Below, piece by piece: positions 18,107 to 27,944 of a stretch of 64,000 nt of DNA. This DNA comes from ATZT02 sp038145175 (GTDB taxonomy: Bacteria > Actinomycetota > Actinomycetes > S36-B12 > UBA5976). A model generated the notes under the pieces. It was not told the origin of the DNA. It saw only the letters and a program-made list of their open reading frames with translations, and did not search any database. Where the stretch lies: the NCBI GenBank assembly GCA_038145175.1, contig JAYQPE010000003.1, forward strand, positions 62,001 to 126,000, in the 5' to 3' direction. Both the position numbers and the translations under genes were made by a program. Positions within the stretch are counted from its first letter, which is position 1, and every line of letters starts with the position of its first letter.

Positions 18107-19191
18107 TATTTATTTCCTATTTGTAATAATTCAAGAATTTTATTTGTGATTTCAATGTCAGCATTCATTAAACCAAATTTTTTTGCTCTCTGGCTTATAT
18201 TGTTCAATTTATTGTCGTCAAATATGTTGTTTGAAATCAAATCATAAATTTTTTGATTAGAGATTTGTGAATCTAAAACTAAAAATCCTGCACCTGCATT
18301 TATTAATTCTTGAACATTTAAAATTTGTTCACCATTTCCAACTGCGAAGGGAACATATACTGCAGGAAGTCCTAAAAGACTTTGTTCAGCAATTGTCATG
18401 GCTCCAGCTCTTGAAATTACTAAATCTGATACTGCATATGCTAAATCCATCCTATCGATGTAGGAATATGGATGATAGAAAGAATATTGACCTAAATTTT
18501 GTTTTATTTCATTTTTCTTACCCACTGCATGAACTACTTGAATATTTTTACCATCAAGTAAGGGAATTATTTCTTCAATCACTTGATTTATTGATCTTGC
18601 TCCTTGAGATCCGCCAAAAACAAGTAAAGTTCTATATTTATCGTTTAAATTAAAATATTTTAAAGCTTCCGTTTTTAAATTTTCTTTTCGAAATTCTTTT
18701 AATTCTTGCCTAATGGGCATCCCCACAGTTTTAGCGTTTTTAATAGATCCTGGAAACATTTGAAACACATACTTTGCCTTTAAAGCCCCTATTTTGTTGG
18801 CAAATCCAGGTTTTTTATTACCTTCATGAACTATTACTGGAATTCCTTTCAGAAAAGCAGCAATGTAGGCAGGTAAAGAAACATAGGCACCAAAGCCAAC
18901 TACACAACCAACATTTTTATCTTTAAATATCTTCAAAGTAATTGAAATACTTTGAATCAATTTGAATGGAAAAACGAAAATTTCTAGATTTATTTTTCGA
19001 GGTAACAAAACTGCAGGAATCAGGTTTAGTTCAAAGCCTGTACTAGGAATTAACTGTTGTTCTAAACCTTTTGAAGTACCTATAAAAAATACCTCTAATG
19101 CAGAGTTCTTTCGTTTCAAAGTTCTGGCACAAGCAAGGGCAGGTTGAATATGTCCTGCAGTACCCCCTGCTGCAAGTGCAATTGATTTCAT
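18106..19191 (-). CDS. murG: UDP-GlcNAc:lipid I GlcNAc transferase MurG
   Basis: Makes lipid II by adding GlcNAc to lipid I at the inner face of the membrane. GT-B fold: the N-domain has AAGGTAGHIQPALA (7-20), and the C-domain has VFGGSQGARSIN (about 192-203) and the SRAGAMTIAE donor-binding motif. A 361-residue length is normal. It sits 2 bp after ftsW and overlaps murC by one base. It is notably A+T-rich and lysine-rich compared with neighbours, but all signature blocks are intact. Confidence 0.96.
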   Translation of the reverse strand: MKSIALAAGGTAGHIQPALACARTLKRKNSALEVFFIGTSKGLEQQLIPSTGFELNLIPAVLLPRKINLEIFVFPFKLIQSISITLKIFKDKNVGCVVGFGAYVSLPAYIAAFLKGIPVIVHEGNKKPGFANKIGALKAKYVFQMFPGSIKNAKTVGMPIRQELKEFRKENLKTEALKYFNLNDKYRTLLVFGGSQGARSINQVIEEIIPLLDGKNIQVVHAVGKKNEIKQNLGQYSFYHPYSYIDRMDLAYAVSDLVISRAGAMTIAEQSLLGLPAVYVPFAVGNGEQILNVQELINAGAGFLVLDSQISNQKIYDLISNNIFDDNKLNNISQRAKKFGLMNADIEITNKILELLQIGNK

Positions 19192-19193
19192 AT

Positions 19194-20384
19194 TTAAATT
19201 CTTTTTGTTTTCTTGAGGTTTTTCAGTTCACTTTTTACATTTGGTTCATTTCTTAAAACTGCTAATAAAACTCCAAGTGCAGCTAAAGTAAATATTAAAG
19301 AGGAGCCACCATACGAAACTAAAGGTAAAGGAACTCCAGTTACTGGAAGAAGTGCTAATACTGCACCGATATTAATAAATGATTGAACCACTATCCAAGC
19401 CATTACTGATGTAGCAACAAGTCTTGTAAAAAAATCATTAGTTTTTCTAGCTAAAGATAATGCCACATATCCAATTGTTCCAATTAAAAACAAAACAATT
19501 AGTGTTCCAACTAAACCTAATTCTTCTCCAACTACTGCAAAAATAAAATCTGTGTGCGCTGCCGGTAACCAACCCCATTTTTCTCTACTTGCACCAAGTC
19601 CAATGCCAGTCAAACCACCTGTTGCTAATGCATATTTGCCATGGAGAACTTGCCACCCTGCATCTAGATTTTCTGCTGTTGGATTAAGCCACGACATGAA
19701 TCTTTGAACTCGATAACCCTCTCTAATCGACAATACAAAAATTCCCAATAATCCAGCTAATATCGTCCAACTAAACATTTTTAAAGGAGCACCTGCTGCG
19801 TAAAAAAGTGCTAACACAATTGGGCCAATAATTAATGTTGTTCCTAAATCACCTTCCATAACTACTAATACTGCAATCAATAATCCAACTGGAAAAACAG
19901 GAACTAATAAATTTTGCCAAGTTGTAACTCGGGATTTAACTTGTCGACTTAAAACAACCGATCCCCAAACAATAAATGTAAGTTTTGCTATTTCGCTAGG
20001 TTGTAATCTAAATGAACCCCATAAACTAATCCAATTTCTTTGACCAGCAACTGATATTCCAATTCCTGGTATTAAAACTAATACCAACAATATTAAGGAA
20101 ACCCATAATCCAATATGAGCCCATTTATGAAAAAAGACTTTAGGAAGTCTACTAATTAAAAGCATTATTACAACACCTATTGCAGCAAACATCAATTGAC
20201 GTAGAAAAATGACATATTGATTATCAAATTGTTTATAAGAAACCGTAGTAGAGGCTGATAAAATCATAACGATTCCAATAAACAAAAGAGCAAAAATAGA
20301 AATCAATAATGCATAGTAATGTTTACTAGTTATCTGGTCTGATACTTTTGTTGATTTGGTAAATGTATTTTGTTTATTGACCAT
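19194..20384 (-). CDS. ftsW: Septal peptidoglycan glycosyltransferase FtsW (SEDS)
   Basis: SEDS-family polymerase acting with the ftsI product at the septum. The 396 residues have about ten membrane helices. Family blocks include LRQLMFAAIGVV, QPSEIAKL, VVMEGDLGTT, the conserved LNPTAENLDAGWQ loop, and the C-terminal PLVSYGGSS with its PLPLVSYGG signature. Position between murD and murG and similarity to FtsW rather than RodA support the call. It overlaps murD's stop by one base. Confidence 0.96.
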   Translation of the reverse strand: MVNKQNTFTKSTKVSDQITSKHYYALLISIFALLFIGIVMILSASTTVSYKQFDNQYVIFLRQLMFAAIGVVIMLLISRLPKVFFHKWAHIGLWVSLILLVLVLIPGIGISVAGQRNWISLWGSFRLQPSEIAKLTFIVWGSVVLSRQVKSRVTTWQNLLVPVFPVGLLIAVLVVMEGDLGTTLIIGPIVLALFYAAGAPLKMFSWTILAGLLGIFVLSIREGYRVQRFMSWLNPTAENLDAGWQVLHGKYALATGGLTGIGLGASREKWGWLPAAHTDFIFAVVGEELGLVGTLIVLFLIGTIGYVALSLARKTNDFFTRLVATSVMAWIVVQSFINIGAVLALLPVTGVPLPLVSYGGSSLIFTLAALGVLLAVLRNEPNVKSELKNLKKTKRI

Positions 20385-21823
20385 TAATATTGATCCTTTA
20401 TTTTATTAACTGCGTCAATAAAAGCGTTGCCTCTAGCTTTGTAATCTTTAAACATGTCCCAAGATGCACAACCTGGGGCAAGTAACACTGTGTCTCCACT
20501 TGTGGCGAACAATTTTGCTGCTTGAACTACTTCTAACATCGCTTCGTCGTCACTTCTCTCAATTAACTTGATAGGCATATTTGGTGCAATTCTTTTAATT
20601 GTATTAAAAATTATGTCTTTATCTTTTCCTAACAACACGGCAGCTTTAATTTTTTTAAGATTTTTATTGATTAATTCAGCAAAATCTTGTCCTTTTGATA
20701 AACCACCAGCAATCCAAATCACATTTTCAAAGGCTTGGATTGAAGTTTGTGCAGCATGGCAATTCGTGGCTTTTGAATCATCAATAAATTTAACTCCTTC
20801 AATTTCACCTACTAAAGAAATTCGATGGGGAGCAGGAACAAAATTTCTTAAACCATCTCTGACATGAACTGGCTCAACTCCGTAAGATCTTGCAAGAGCA
20901 GCCGCGGCAAGCGCATTTGCAATATTGTGAGAAGCATTTGCAGCTAAATCTTCAATCGTACAAAGTTCTTGAGCATGTGTTTTTCTGTCCTCCACAAAAG
21001 CTCTGTCAACTAAAACATTTTCAACTAAACCAAACATTGAAAGTCCTGGGACACCTAGAGTAAAACCAATTGCTCTAGCTCCCTCAATAACATCTGCTTC
21101 TTCTACCATCTTTTCTGTCACAGGATCATCTACGTTATATATTGCGGATTTTTGAACATTTCTATAAACAAGTGCTTTAGTGTTTCGATAATTCTCGAAA
21201 GTTCCAAAATGGTCTAAGTGATCTTGCGCCAAATTCAAACAAACAGCAGAGTGTGCTGAAACATTTTTTAAAAACGGAAGTTGTGGAGCACCTACTTCGA
21301 CTGCAAGTACATCTGCAGGTATTGGATCCATCACAGCACTTACTAAAGAATCTCCTATATTTCCAACAGCAGGTGCTTTTAACCCTGCGGCATTCAAAAT
21401 TGAAGACAACATCAAAGTTGCTGTAGTTTTTCCATTAGTGCCGGTAACAAATAACCAAGGTGCTGGAAAATCTAGATTTCTTAATCTCCAAGCAAGTTCA
21501 AATTCTCCCCAAATTTCTATGTTCTTTGAGGTTGCTTCAACAATTATTTGTGAACTTGGTCTGACCCCAGGTGAAACAATTAAAAGATTTGTTTGAGCAG
21601 GAATTTCACCTTGATAATTTAAATAAGTTTTAGCGCCAAGAATTTCTAAAACTGTGGCATGTTCTTGTTGCATATCACCTGAACCTTGATCAATTATCGA
21701 AACATTTGCACCCATTTCGATTAAGGCATCAGCTGCTGCAAAACCTGCAACACCTAAACCAACTACGCATGCATTTACCTTGGTCCAGTCACTATTTCTG
21801 TTGTGTCTTAACCAATCGATCAT
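20384..21823 (-). CDS. murD: UDP-MurNAc-L-alanine--D-glutamate ligase
   Basis: Adds D-glutamate to UDP-MurNAc-L-Ala. The reading frame is open up to 21889, but the ATG at 21823 is the likely start. It gives the usual 479-residue length, overlaps the mraY stop as ATGA, and leaves the family's N-terminal Rossmann segment (ACVVGLGVAGFAAA, 18-31) near the start. The upstream extension is Cys/Trp-rich and is simply mraY read in another frame. The ATP P-loop is GTNGKTT (128-134), followed later by NLAQDHLDHFGT and KATNCHA. Confidence 0.95.
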   Translation of the reverse strand: MIDWLRHNRNSDWTKVNACVVGLGVAGFAAADALIEMGANVSIIDQGSGDMQQEHATVLEILGAKTYLNYQGEIPAQTNLLIVSPGVRPSSQIIVEATSKNIEIWGEFELAWRLRNLDFPAPWLFVTGTNGKTTATLMLSSILNAAGLKAPAVGNIGDSLVSAVMDPIPADVLAVEVGAPQLPFLKNVSAHSAVCLNLAQDHLDHFGTFENYRNTKALVYRNVQKSAIYNVDDPVTEKMVEEADVIEGARAIGFTLGVPGLSMFGLVENVLVDRAFVEDRKTHAQELCTIEDLAANASHNIANALAAAALARSYGVEPVHVRDGLRNFVPAPHRISLVGEIEGVKFIDDSKATNCHAAQTSIQAFENVIWIAGGLSKGQDFAELINKNLKKIKAAVLLGKDKDIIFNTIKRIAPNMPIKLIERSDDEAMLEVVQAAKLFATSGDTVLLAPGCASWDMFKDYKARGNAFIDAVNKIKDQY

Positions 21824-22887
21824 GCCCTGACCCAACTTGCATAAAACAAAGCAAGACCAGCTGCAACAAATGCTCCGTGAATCACCCAAAAACGAACCAC
21901 AATTTGAATTTCAGGCCATCCCAACATTTCAAAATGATGATGCAGTGGCGCCATTTTAAATATTCTTTTACCGGTTAATTTAAATGAACCAACTTGTAAA
22001 ATAACTGAAATTGTTATTAAAACAAACAAACCTGCAAGAAAAGCAATTAATAATTGAGTTCTTGTCATAATTGCTAGTCCAGCAATTGCTCCACCAATGG
22101 CTAAAGATCCAGTGTCGCCCATAAAAATTTTTGCAGGGGCTGTGTTCCACCACAAAAATCCAATGCAAGCTCCCGCAACACTTGCTGCAAAAACTGCAAG
22201 ATCTAATGGATCTCTTACGTCATAACAGGTCGCATTTCTTTCAAAAGAACAATTCTGATTGAATTCAAAAACTCCAATTAAAATATAAGCACCTAGAGTA
22301 AGAACTGCAGCACCTGCTGCTAAACCATCTAATCCATCTGTCAAATTAACTGCATTAGTTGCTGCAGTAATTAAAAACCATACCAATAAAATAAATAAAA
22401 CGGTAGGTAAAACAATTTTGGTATCTCGCACAATCGAAAGCGCAGTAGATCCTGGAGCTCTACCAAATTCATCTGGAAAATTTAAAGCAAAATATCCAAA
22501 AATGAATGAAACAACTGCTTGACCAATTAATTTGGTTCGAGCTCGAATTCCTCTACTATTTTGTTTATAAATTTTTAAGTAATCGTCGGCAAAACCAACT
22601 AAAGCTAAACCAAACATTAAAGCTAATGCCATGAGTGCAGAAAGAGTAGGTGGACGCCACAAAAGTAAATGAGCCATCGAATATCCGACAACCGAACCAC
22701 CAAGAATAGATAATCCACCCATCGATGGAGTACCAACTTTTAATTGGTGTTCTGGATAATGAATCTCACCTTCAGAAATTCTTATAGCTTGTGATTTACC
22801 TCTTTTTCTTAATGCTTTTATTAAAAGTGGTGTGGCGAAAAGTGAAAAAACCATGGAAAATACACCAGCAATGATGATTAGCCTCAT
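21820..22887 (-). CDS. mraY: Phospho-MurNAc-pentapeptide transferase MraY
   Basis: Membrane enzyme transferring phospho-MurNAc-pentapeptide to undecaprenyl phosphate to make lipid I. About ten membrane helices span the 355 residues. Signature blocks are GTPSMGGLSIL, the Asp pair in FADDYLK, NLTDGLDGLA (Mg-binding), FMGDTGSLA and the FKMAPLHHHFE histidine motif. It overlaps murF and murD by 4 bp each, so translation is coupled. Confidence 0.97.
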   Translation of the reverse strand: MRLIIIAGVFSMVFSLFATPLLIKALRKRGKSQAIRISEGEIHYPEHQLKVGTPSMGGLSILGGSVVGYSMAHLLLWRPPTLSALMALALMFGLALVGFADDYLKIYKQNSRGIRARTKLIGQAVVSFIFGYFALNFPDEFGRAPGSTALSIVRDTKIVLPTVLFILLVWFLITAATNAVNLTDGLDGLAAGAAVLTLGAYILIGVFEFNQNCSFERNATCYDVRDPLDLAVFAASVAGACIGFLWWNTAPAKIFMGDTGSLAIGGAIAGLAIMTRTQLLIAFLAGLFVLITISVILQVGSFKLTGKRIFKMAPLHHHFEMLGWPEIQIVVRFWVIHGAFVAAGLALFYASWVRA

Positions 22888-24332
22888 TGACCAACCTCCT
22901 GCATTTTAGAAATTAAATTCTCGTCGAAACCTGAAATGATTACTTGGGCGACTCGCTCTAAACCGATAGAACGCGAGGCTTTAACTAGAACTAAATCTTT
23001 ATCTTGTAGGAGTACCTTACAAATTTTAAAAGCTTCAAACACATCATCTGAGTATGTTGCAGATCCTTTATAACTATTGATCATTAAATAATCATAAATA
23101 TATTTTGCACCTTTACCAATAACTAAAGCATTATTTATTTCTAAATCAATTATTTTCTGTGCTATTAATTCGTGGTAAAACTTCGAATCATTTCCTAATT
23201 CGCGCATTTCCCCTAGAATTGCCCAAGTATTTCGACCATGTGATTTAAATTTTAAAGTTTCTAGAGCTACAATCACAGACTCTGGATTCGCATTATAAGT
23301 ATCATTTATTACTTCAATTCCGGTTTTAGATTTTTCAACTTGCATACGCAGTTTACTTTTTGGAAATGAATTTGATAATTGTTTTGCTATTTTTTCAACG
23401 CTTACTCCTAAACTTATTAATACTGCAGCGGCAGCTAAAGAATTCGAAACTTGGTGTAGTCCAACTAGTTTTAATTTAACATCTGCTTTTTCATTTTTAA
23501 AATTTAATTTGAATGAAGCAAAACCATCGTTATCTAATCCAATATCTGTAGCATAAACTTCAGCATTTTTTGTGCCAAAAGTAAGAACATTTGCTTTTGT
23601 CAGAGACTTTAATTTTTCAAATGATTCATCATCTTTATTTAAAATTGCAATTGCCTTTTTATCTAAAGAAGAAATTATTTCAGATTTTGCTTTTAAAATA
23701 TTTTCTTTTGAACCAAATATCTCTATATGAGCAGTTCCAATATTTAAAATTAAAGATATATCAGGTTTTACAATTTCACAAAGTTGCTTAATGTTTCCAA
23801 TTCTTCTTGCGCCCATTTCGCTAACTAAAACTTTGGTATTTTCATTACATTTTAAAATGGTGAGCGGTAAACCAATTTCATTATTAAAACTACCTTCTGG
23901 GGCAACAGTTGGGCCAATTAATTCTGCTAAATCTGAAATCAAATCTTTTGTAGTAGTTTTACCCGAAGATCCTGTAAGAGCAATCTTTTTAATATGAGGA
24001 AGTTTCTCTAAAACATATTTTGCCAATTTAGATAGAGCTAATACTGAACTTTGAAGTTCATCTTTTGCTCCAACAATTCCATCCTCGACCATAATGCAAG
24101 GAATACTTAAAATCTGTTTTTCGCAAATAATTGCAACTGCTCCATTATTTAGAGCTTCTTGAGCAAAATCGGCACCGTTTACTTTTTGACCATTTATTGC
24201 TACAAAAAGATCTCCTGCTTTTACTTTTCTAGAATCAATTTCAACATTTCCATTTACCAAAATATCTGAATAAGTATCATCAACTTTGCCATTAACTACT
24301 TGGGCAATCTCTTTTAGAGTTAATTTAATCAT
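22884..24332 (-). CDS. murF: UDP-MurNAc-tripeptide--D-Ala-D-Ala ligase MurF
   Basis: Completes the cytoplasmic pentapeptide precursor by adding D-Ala-D-Ala. It has an N-terminal MurE/F-type domain with DSRKVKAGDLFVAI (33-46), the P-loop GSSGKTTTKD (121-130), NIGTAHIE, and NDTYNANPESV near residue 340. It is highly A+T-rich. Length 482 is normal. Start and stop overlap its neighbours by 4 bp. Confidence 0.96.
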   Translation of the reverse strand: MIKLTLKEIAQVVNGKVDDTYSDILVNGNVEIDSRKVKAGDLFVAINGQKVNGADFAQEALNNGAVAIICEKQILSIPCIMVEDGIVGAKDELQSSVLALSKLAKYVLEKLPHIKKIALTGSSGKTTTKDLISDLAELIGPTVAPEGSFNNEIGLPLTILKCNENTKVLVSEMGARRIGNIKQLCEIVKPDISLILNIGTAHIEIFGSKENILKAKSEIISSLDKKAIAILNKDDESFEKLKSLTKANVLTFGTKNAEVYATDIGLDNDGFASFKLNFKNEKADVKLKLVGLHQVSNSLAAAAVLISLGVSVEKIAKQLSNSFPKSKLRMQVEKSKTGIEVINDTYNANPESVIVALETLKFKSHGRNTWAILGEMRELGNDSKFYHELIAQKIIDLEINNALVIGKGAKYIYDYLMINSYKGSATYSDDVFEAFKICKVLLQDKDLVLVKASRSIGLERVAQVIISGFDENLISKMQEVGQ

Positions 24333-25828
24333 TTATATTTTTCTTCCATTAAACTTTTTGTAATCAAGTAATCACTAAATGGGAAAACTTCACCTTTGAT
24401 TTCTTGGTAGTTTTCATGACCTTTACCTAACACTGCAATAGTGTCAAAATCGGTTGCAATTGAGATCGCTTTTTGGATGGCTTGCTTACGATTTCCAATT
24501 TCTAAAATTTTGTTTCGAGCACTGATTCCAGAAATAACAGACTCTCTTATTAGTTCAGGATTTTCATCTCTTGGATTATCGTCTGTCACAATAATTACAT
24601 CAGAATATTTTTCAACTGCACTTCCCATTTTTGGTCTTTTTTCTTTATCTCGATTACCGCCTGCACCAATGATGGTTATTAAATTTCCTCTAGTTTCTTT
24701 TCTTAAAGTTAATAAAACATTTTCAATTGCTTCTGGAGAGTGGGCATAATCAACTATTGCTAAAGGTGCACCAGGAATTAAAACTGGTTGCATTCTTCCT
24801 GGTATTTGTATATTTTCTAAACCTTTTATAAATGTGGGCAAATCTATATCCAATTTATTTGCAAGAGCAATTGCTAAAGATGCATTAAATGCGTTAAAAC
24901 TTCCTGCAAAGCTTAAATTGATATTAAAGCTTTGCTTATTTGATTTTGTTAATTTAAAGTCAACATGACCAAGTGCAGCGGTGATGTCTGTTACTCGCCA
25001 GTAATCCTCGACATCACCGCCTAAACTTTCTGTGTTTAAATTCGTGATCGTTACTAGTTTTTTACCCCAAGAATCATTAGTAGTAATAACTGCTGAACTC
25101 GAGAAATAATTATTAAACAATAGAGATTTAGCTTCAAAATAATCTTGCATATTCTTGTGAAAATCTAAATGGTCTTGGCTTAAATTAGTAAATCCAACAG
25201 CTTTGAACTTAGTTCCATTTACTCTTCCCAAAGTTAAGGCATGCGAAGAAACTTCCATGGAAATTGCTTTTGCTCCATTTTGAATAGCTAAAGCTAATAT
25301 TTTCTGAAGTTCGGTTGCTTCAGGGGTGGTTCGTTCACTTTCAACTTTTAATCCTGGAATATCGATACCTGCAGTTCCTAATAAACCAGTTTGAACTCCG
25401 CAATGTTCTAGGCCAGCTTTGAGAAGCCACGCTGTTGTGGTTTTGCCATTAGTACCAGTAATTCCAAATACAGGCATTTTTTGAGAGGGATTTTCATAGA
25501 TGTATGAAGCGATTTCTCCTACAATTTTTTTTACATCTTGGCAAACAAGAACCGGAACTAATTCTTGCGCAATCAAATCGGCACCTTTAGCATCTGTTAA
25601 AACTGCTTTAGCTCCATTATTTATCGCTTCTTGCACAAATTTTGCTCCATGAGTTTTCTCCCCAGGAATTGCAACAAATAAATCGTTTGAATCTATTTCT
25701 TTAGACTTGTTTGATATTCCATTAACAAATACATGATTTGAATTTGATATTAAATTAAATTTTTGTGAAAGTTCTGCTGTGGAAATATCTTTAACATTTG
25801 GCTTTGGAAGTTTCACTAAACTCACCAC
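24329..25828 (-). CDS. murE: UDP-MurNAc-tripeptide synthetase MurE (meso-DAP type)
   Basis: Adds the third residue of the stem peptide. The DNPR motif in TDDNPRDENPE (about 410-420) is the marker for meso-diaminopimelate specificity, consistent with an actinobacterial DAP wall. The P-loop is GTNGKTT (125-131), with STGxxTPE-like SERTTPEA and NLSQDHLDFH following. The first start is GTG at 25828 (overlap of 7 bp with ftsI). The adjacent in-frame GTG at 25825 would give the more typical 4-bp GTGA overlap, and either is possible. Confidence 0.96.
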   Translation of the reverse strand: MVSLVKLPKPNVKDISTAELSQKFNLISNSNHVFVNGISNKSKEIDSNDLFVAIPGEKTHGAKFVQEAINNGAKAVLTDAKGADLIAQELVPVLVCQDVKKIVGEIASYIYENPSQKMPVFGITGTNGKTTTAWLLKAGLEHCGVQTGLLGTAGIDIPGLKVESERTTPEATELQKILALAIQNGAKAISMEVSSHALTLGRVNGTKFKAVGFTNLSQDHLDFHKNMQDYFEAKSLLFNNYFSSSAVITTNDSWGKKLVTITNLNTESLGGDVEDYWRVTDITAALGHVDFKLTKSNKQSFNINLSFAGSFNAFNASLAIALANKLDIDLPTFIKGLENIQIPGRMQPVLIPGAPLAIVDYAHSPEAIENVLLTLRKETRGNLITIIGAGGNRDKEKRPKMGSAVEKYSDVIIVTDDNPRDENPELIRESVISGISARNKILEIGNRKQAIQKAISIATDFDTIAVLGKGHENYQEIKGEVFPFSDYLITKSLMEEKYK

Positions 25829-27555
25829 TCCACCGCATAGCCTTTAGGCTTACCTACAGATGGCGCAACGTTCATTTTTTGTAATGAATATTGAGCTACT
25901 TGTTTAAATACTGGACCTGCTAAAAGTCCACCGTAACGACCATTTTTTGGATGATGAATCGCAACTGCAACAACTATTTCTGGATCTTCTGCAGGTGCAA
26001 TTCCAATAAATGATGCAATAACATCTTTTGAATAACATTTACATGCTGGATCAACAACTTGGGCAGTTCCTGTTTTTCCTGCAACTCTATAACCCGGAAT
26101 TGATGCAAGTGGAGCCGTGCCTTCATCGGAAACAACTGTTTCCATCATTTCAATCAAAGTTTTCGCAGCACTTTCAGATATAACTTGTGTTCTAGAGGGT
26201 TCTGCTGCTGGTTGGTATTCACCATTTGGCATTACAAAACCTTCAATCAAAGTTGGATTTATTCTGGTGCCGTTATTTGCAATGGTTGCATACATACTTG
26301 CAATTTGAACTGCATTAACCATATAGCCTTGGCCAAAAGCAAAAGTTGGAAAACTTGTTTGTGACCATTTCTCAAATTTTGGTAATCTTCCTTTTGATTC
26401 TCCTGGAAATTGCATTCCAGTTTTTTGTCCTACTCCAAATTTCAAAAGGTATTCATTAAATTTTTGTGGACCCATAATTTCAGCAGCTTGAATAGTTCCT
26501 ATGTTGCTTGATTTTGCTAAGACTCCTGTAAGAGTTAGTCTTAAAGTTCCATGTGGTTCATGATCATGAAATGTTTTTCCAGGTCTTTTTAAAACTGGTG
26601 GAATGGTAAATGGAGTTTCAGGAGAAGCTAAATTTTCATTCAATAAAGCTGCTAATGTCATAACTTTTGCAGTTGAACCTGGTTCGTAAGCATCAACGAG
26701 TGCGTGATTTACCGTTACTCCATCTTCTGCTTGACTTGGATTGTTGGAATCAAACGTTGGATAATTTGCAAGCGCTAAAATTTTTCCAGTCTTAGGTGAA
26801 ATAGCTACTAAAGTTCCACTCTTTGCTTGGGCAAATTCCACTCTTTCAGCTAAAGCTTGCTCGGCAATAAATTGCAAATCTCTATCAATTGTTAATCTGA
26901 TTCCAGTTCCTGGTACTGGTTTTTTTTCAGAAGCAATTCCAGAAGGCAATGGTCTTCCTCCAGCGCTAATTTCCACTGTAACTTCACCTTGGCTTCCCGC
27001 TAATTCATTTTCAAATCCATATTCAAGACCGGCCAAACCTTTTCCTTCTCCCCCGATAAATCCTATTGTGCTTGATGCAATTGTGTTTCCTGGATAAATT
27101 CTTTTGGTAGTTTTCTCGCTAAATATTCCAGGTAACTTTAAATCTCTAATTTGAATCCATTGATCAGGTGAAATTTGTTTTAAAACATAATTGAATTTTT
27201 TATCTCCAGTTAATTCAGGTACTAAAATTTCTTTTTCAATACCTGTGATGCTAGAAATTGATTGTGCTGTTCCAACGGGATCAACAACCATAGTTTGATC
27301 AACAGTTATATTTCTGGCATCAACTGTAATAGCCAAAGGTGCACCGTTTTTGTCGGTAATTTCTCCTCTTTGAGCGGGTAAAATTAACGTTCTCGTTCTA
27401 TTCTCTGCGGCAGTTGCAGCCAATTGTGGCGCGTCTAATGCTTGCAATTGAAAAAGTCTTAAACCAAAAATCATCAATATAGCAATTGAAAAAGCCAGCA
27501 CAGCACGAATTCGTCGATTACCTGTATTTAAAAGTATTTTTTGATTAGGATTCAT
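25822..27555 (-). CDS. ftsI: Division-specific class B penicillin-binding protein (FtsI/PBP3)
   Basis: Septal transpeptidase crosslinking peptidoglycan made by FtsW. It has one N-terminal membrane anchor (about 16-38), a dimerisation domain, and the transpeptidase domain. Active-site motifs are STAK (294-297), SSN (349-351) and KTGTAQ (494-499). There are no C-terminal PASTA repeats; the protein ends at 577. Its ATG overlaps the ftsL stop as ATGA. Confidence 0.96.
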   Translation of the reverse strand: MNPNQKILLNTGNRRIRAVLAFSIAILMIFGLRLFQLQALDAPQLAATAAENRTRTLILPAQRGEITDKNGAPLAITVDARNITVDQTMVVDPVGTAQSISSITGIEKEILVPELTGDKKFNYVLKQISPDQWIQIRDLKLPGIFSEKTTKRIYPGNTIASSTIGFIGGEGKGLAGLEYGFENELAGSQGEVTVEISAGGRPLPSGIASEKKPVPGTGIRLTIDRDLQFIAEQALAERVEFAQAKSGTLVAISPKTGKILALANYPTFDSNNPSQAEDGVTVNHALVDAYEPGSTAKVMTLAALLNENLASPETPFTIPPVLKRPGKTFHDHEPHGTLRLTLTGVLAKSSNIGTIQAAEIMGPQKFNEYLLKFGVGQKTGMQFPGESKGRLPKFEKWSQTSFPTFAFGQGYMVNAVQIASMYATIANNGTRINPTLIEGFVMPNGEYQPAAEPSRTQVISESAAKTLIEMMETVVSDEGTAPLASIPGYRVAGKTGTAQVVDPACKCYSKDVIASFIGIAPAEDPEIVVAVAIHHPKNGRYGGLLAGPVFKQVAQYSLQKMNVAPSVGKPKGYAVEW

Positions 27556-27944
27556 GGTTGACTCACCTGGGTCACAACATTTAGATCTGGTTCATTCAAG
27601 ATTGGATCTATGCCCGCACCCATTAGTCGGCCATCTCTTAAATCAATAAATGCAGATCCTGGAGAAGGAATCATTCCAATTTCTAATGCTTTTTGTTTCA
27701 GAATTTCAGGCGATTCCATTAGTGCAACATTCTGGGCTAAAACTTCATGTTCATCAGCTAATGCAATTGTTTTGTTTTGTAATTCTTGAATTTCGAATTG
27801 ACCTTGAGACAAAAGTGTGTTGACAAACAAGCCACCAAGCATGCCAATCAAAATAATTCCTGAAATTATTAATCCAAATCCAACTGCAGCAATTTGTTTT
27901 GGCTTTACTTGTAAATGACTAAGTGAAATTGGGGCAACACTCAT
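27552..27944 (-). CDS. ftsL: FtsL-like septum formation protein
   Basis: Small bitopic divisome protein: a cytoplasmic tail, one membrane helix (about 20-43), then a periplasmic coiled coil (about 47-75) with EIQELQNKTIALADEHEVL. Sequence similarity in this family is weak. The call rests on topology, size (130 residues) and position between rsmH and ftsI, overlapping both by 4 bp. It would act with FtsQ and a FtsB/DivIC partner, which is not encoded in the window. Confidence 0.85.
   Translation of the reverse strand: MSVAPISLSHLQVKPKQIAAVGFGLIISGIILIGMLGGLFVNTLLSQGQFEIQELQNKTIALADEHEVLAQNVALMESPEILKQKALEIGMIPSPGSAFIDLRDGRLMGAGIDPILNEPDLNVVTQVSQP

Noticed and set aside
21824..21889. N-terminal extension of the murD frame (Cys/Trp-rich 22 residues)
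   Set aside because: It is mraY sequence in another frame. The ATG at 21823 gives the normal MurD length and a typical ATGA overlap.
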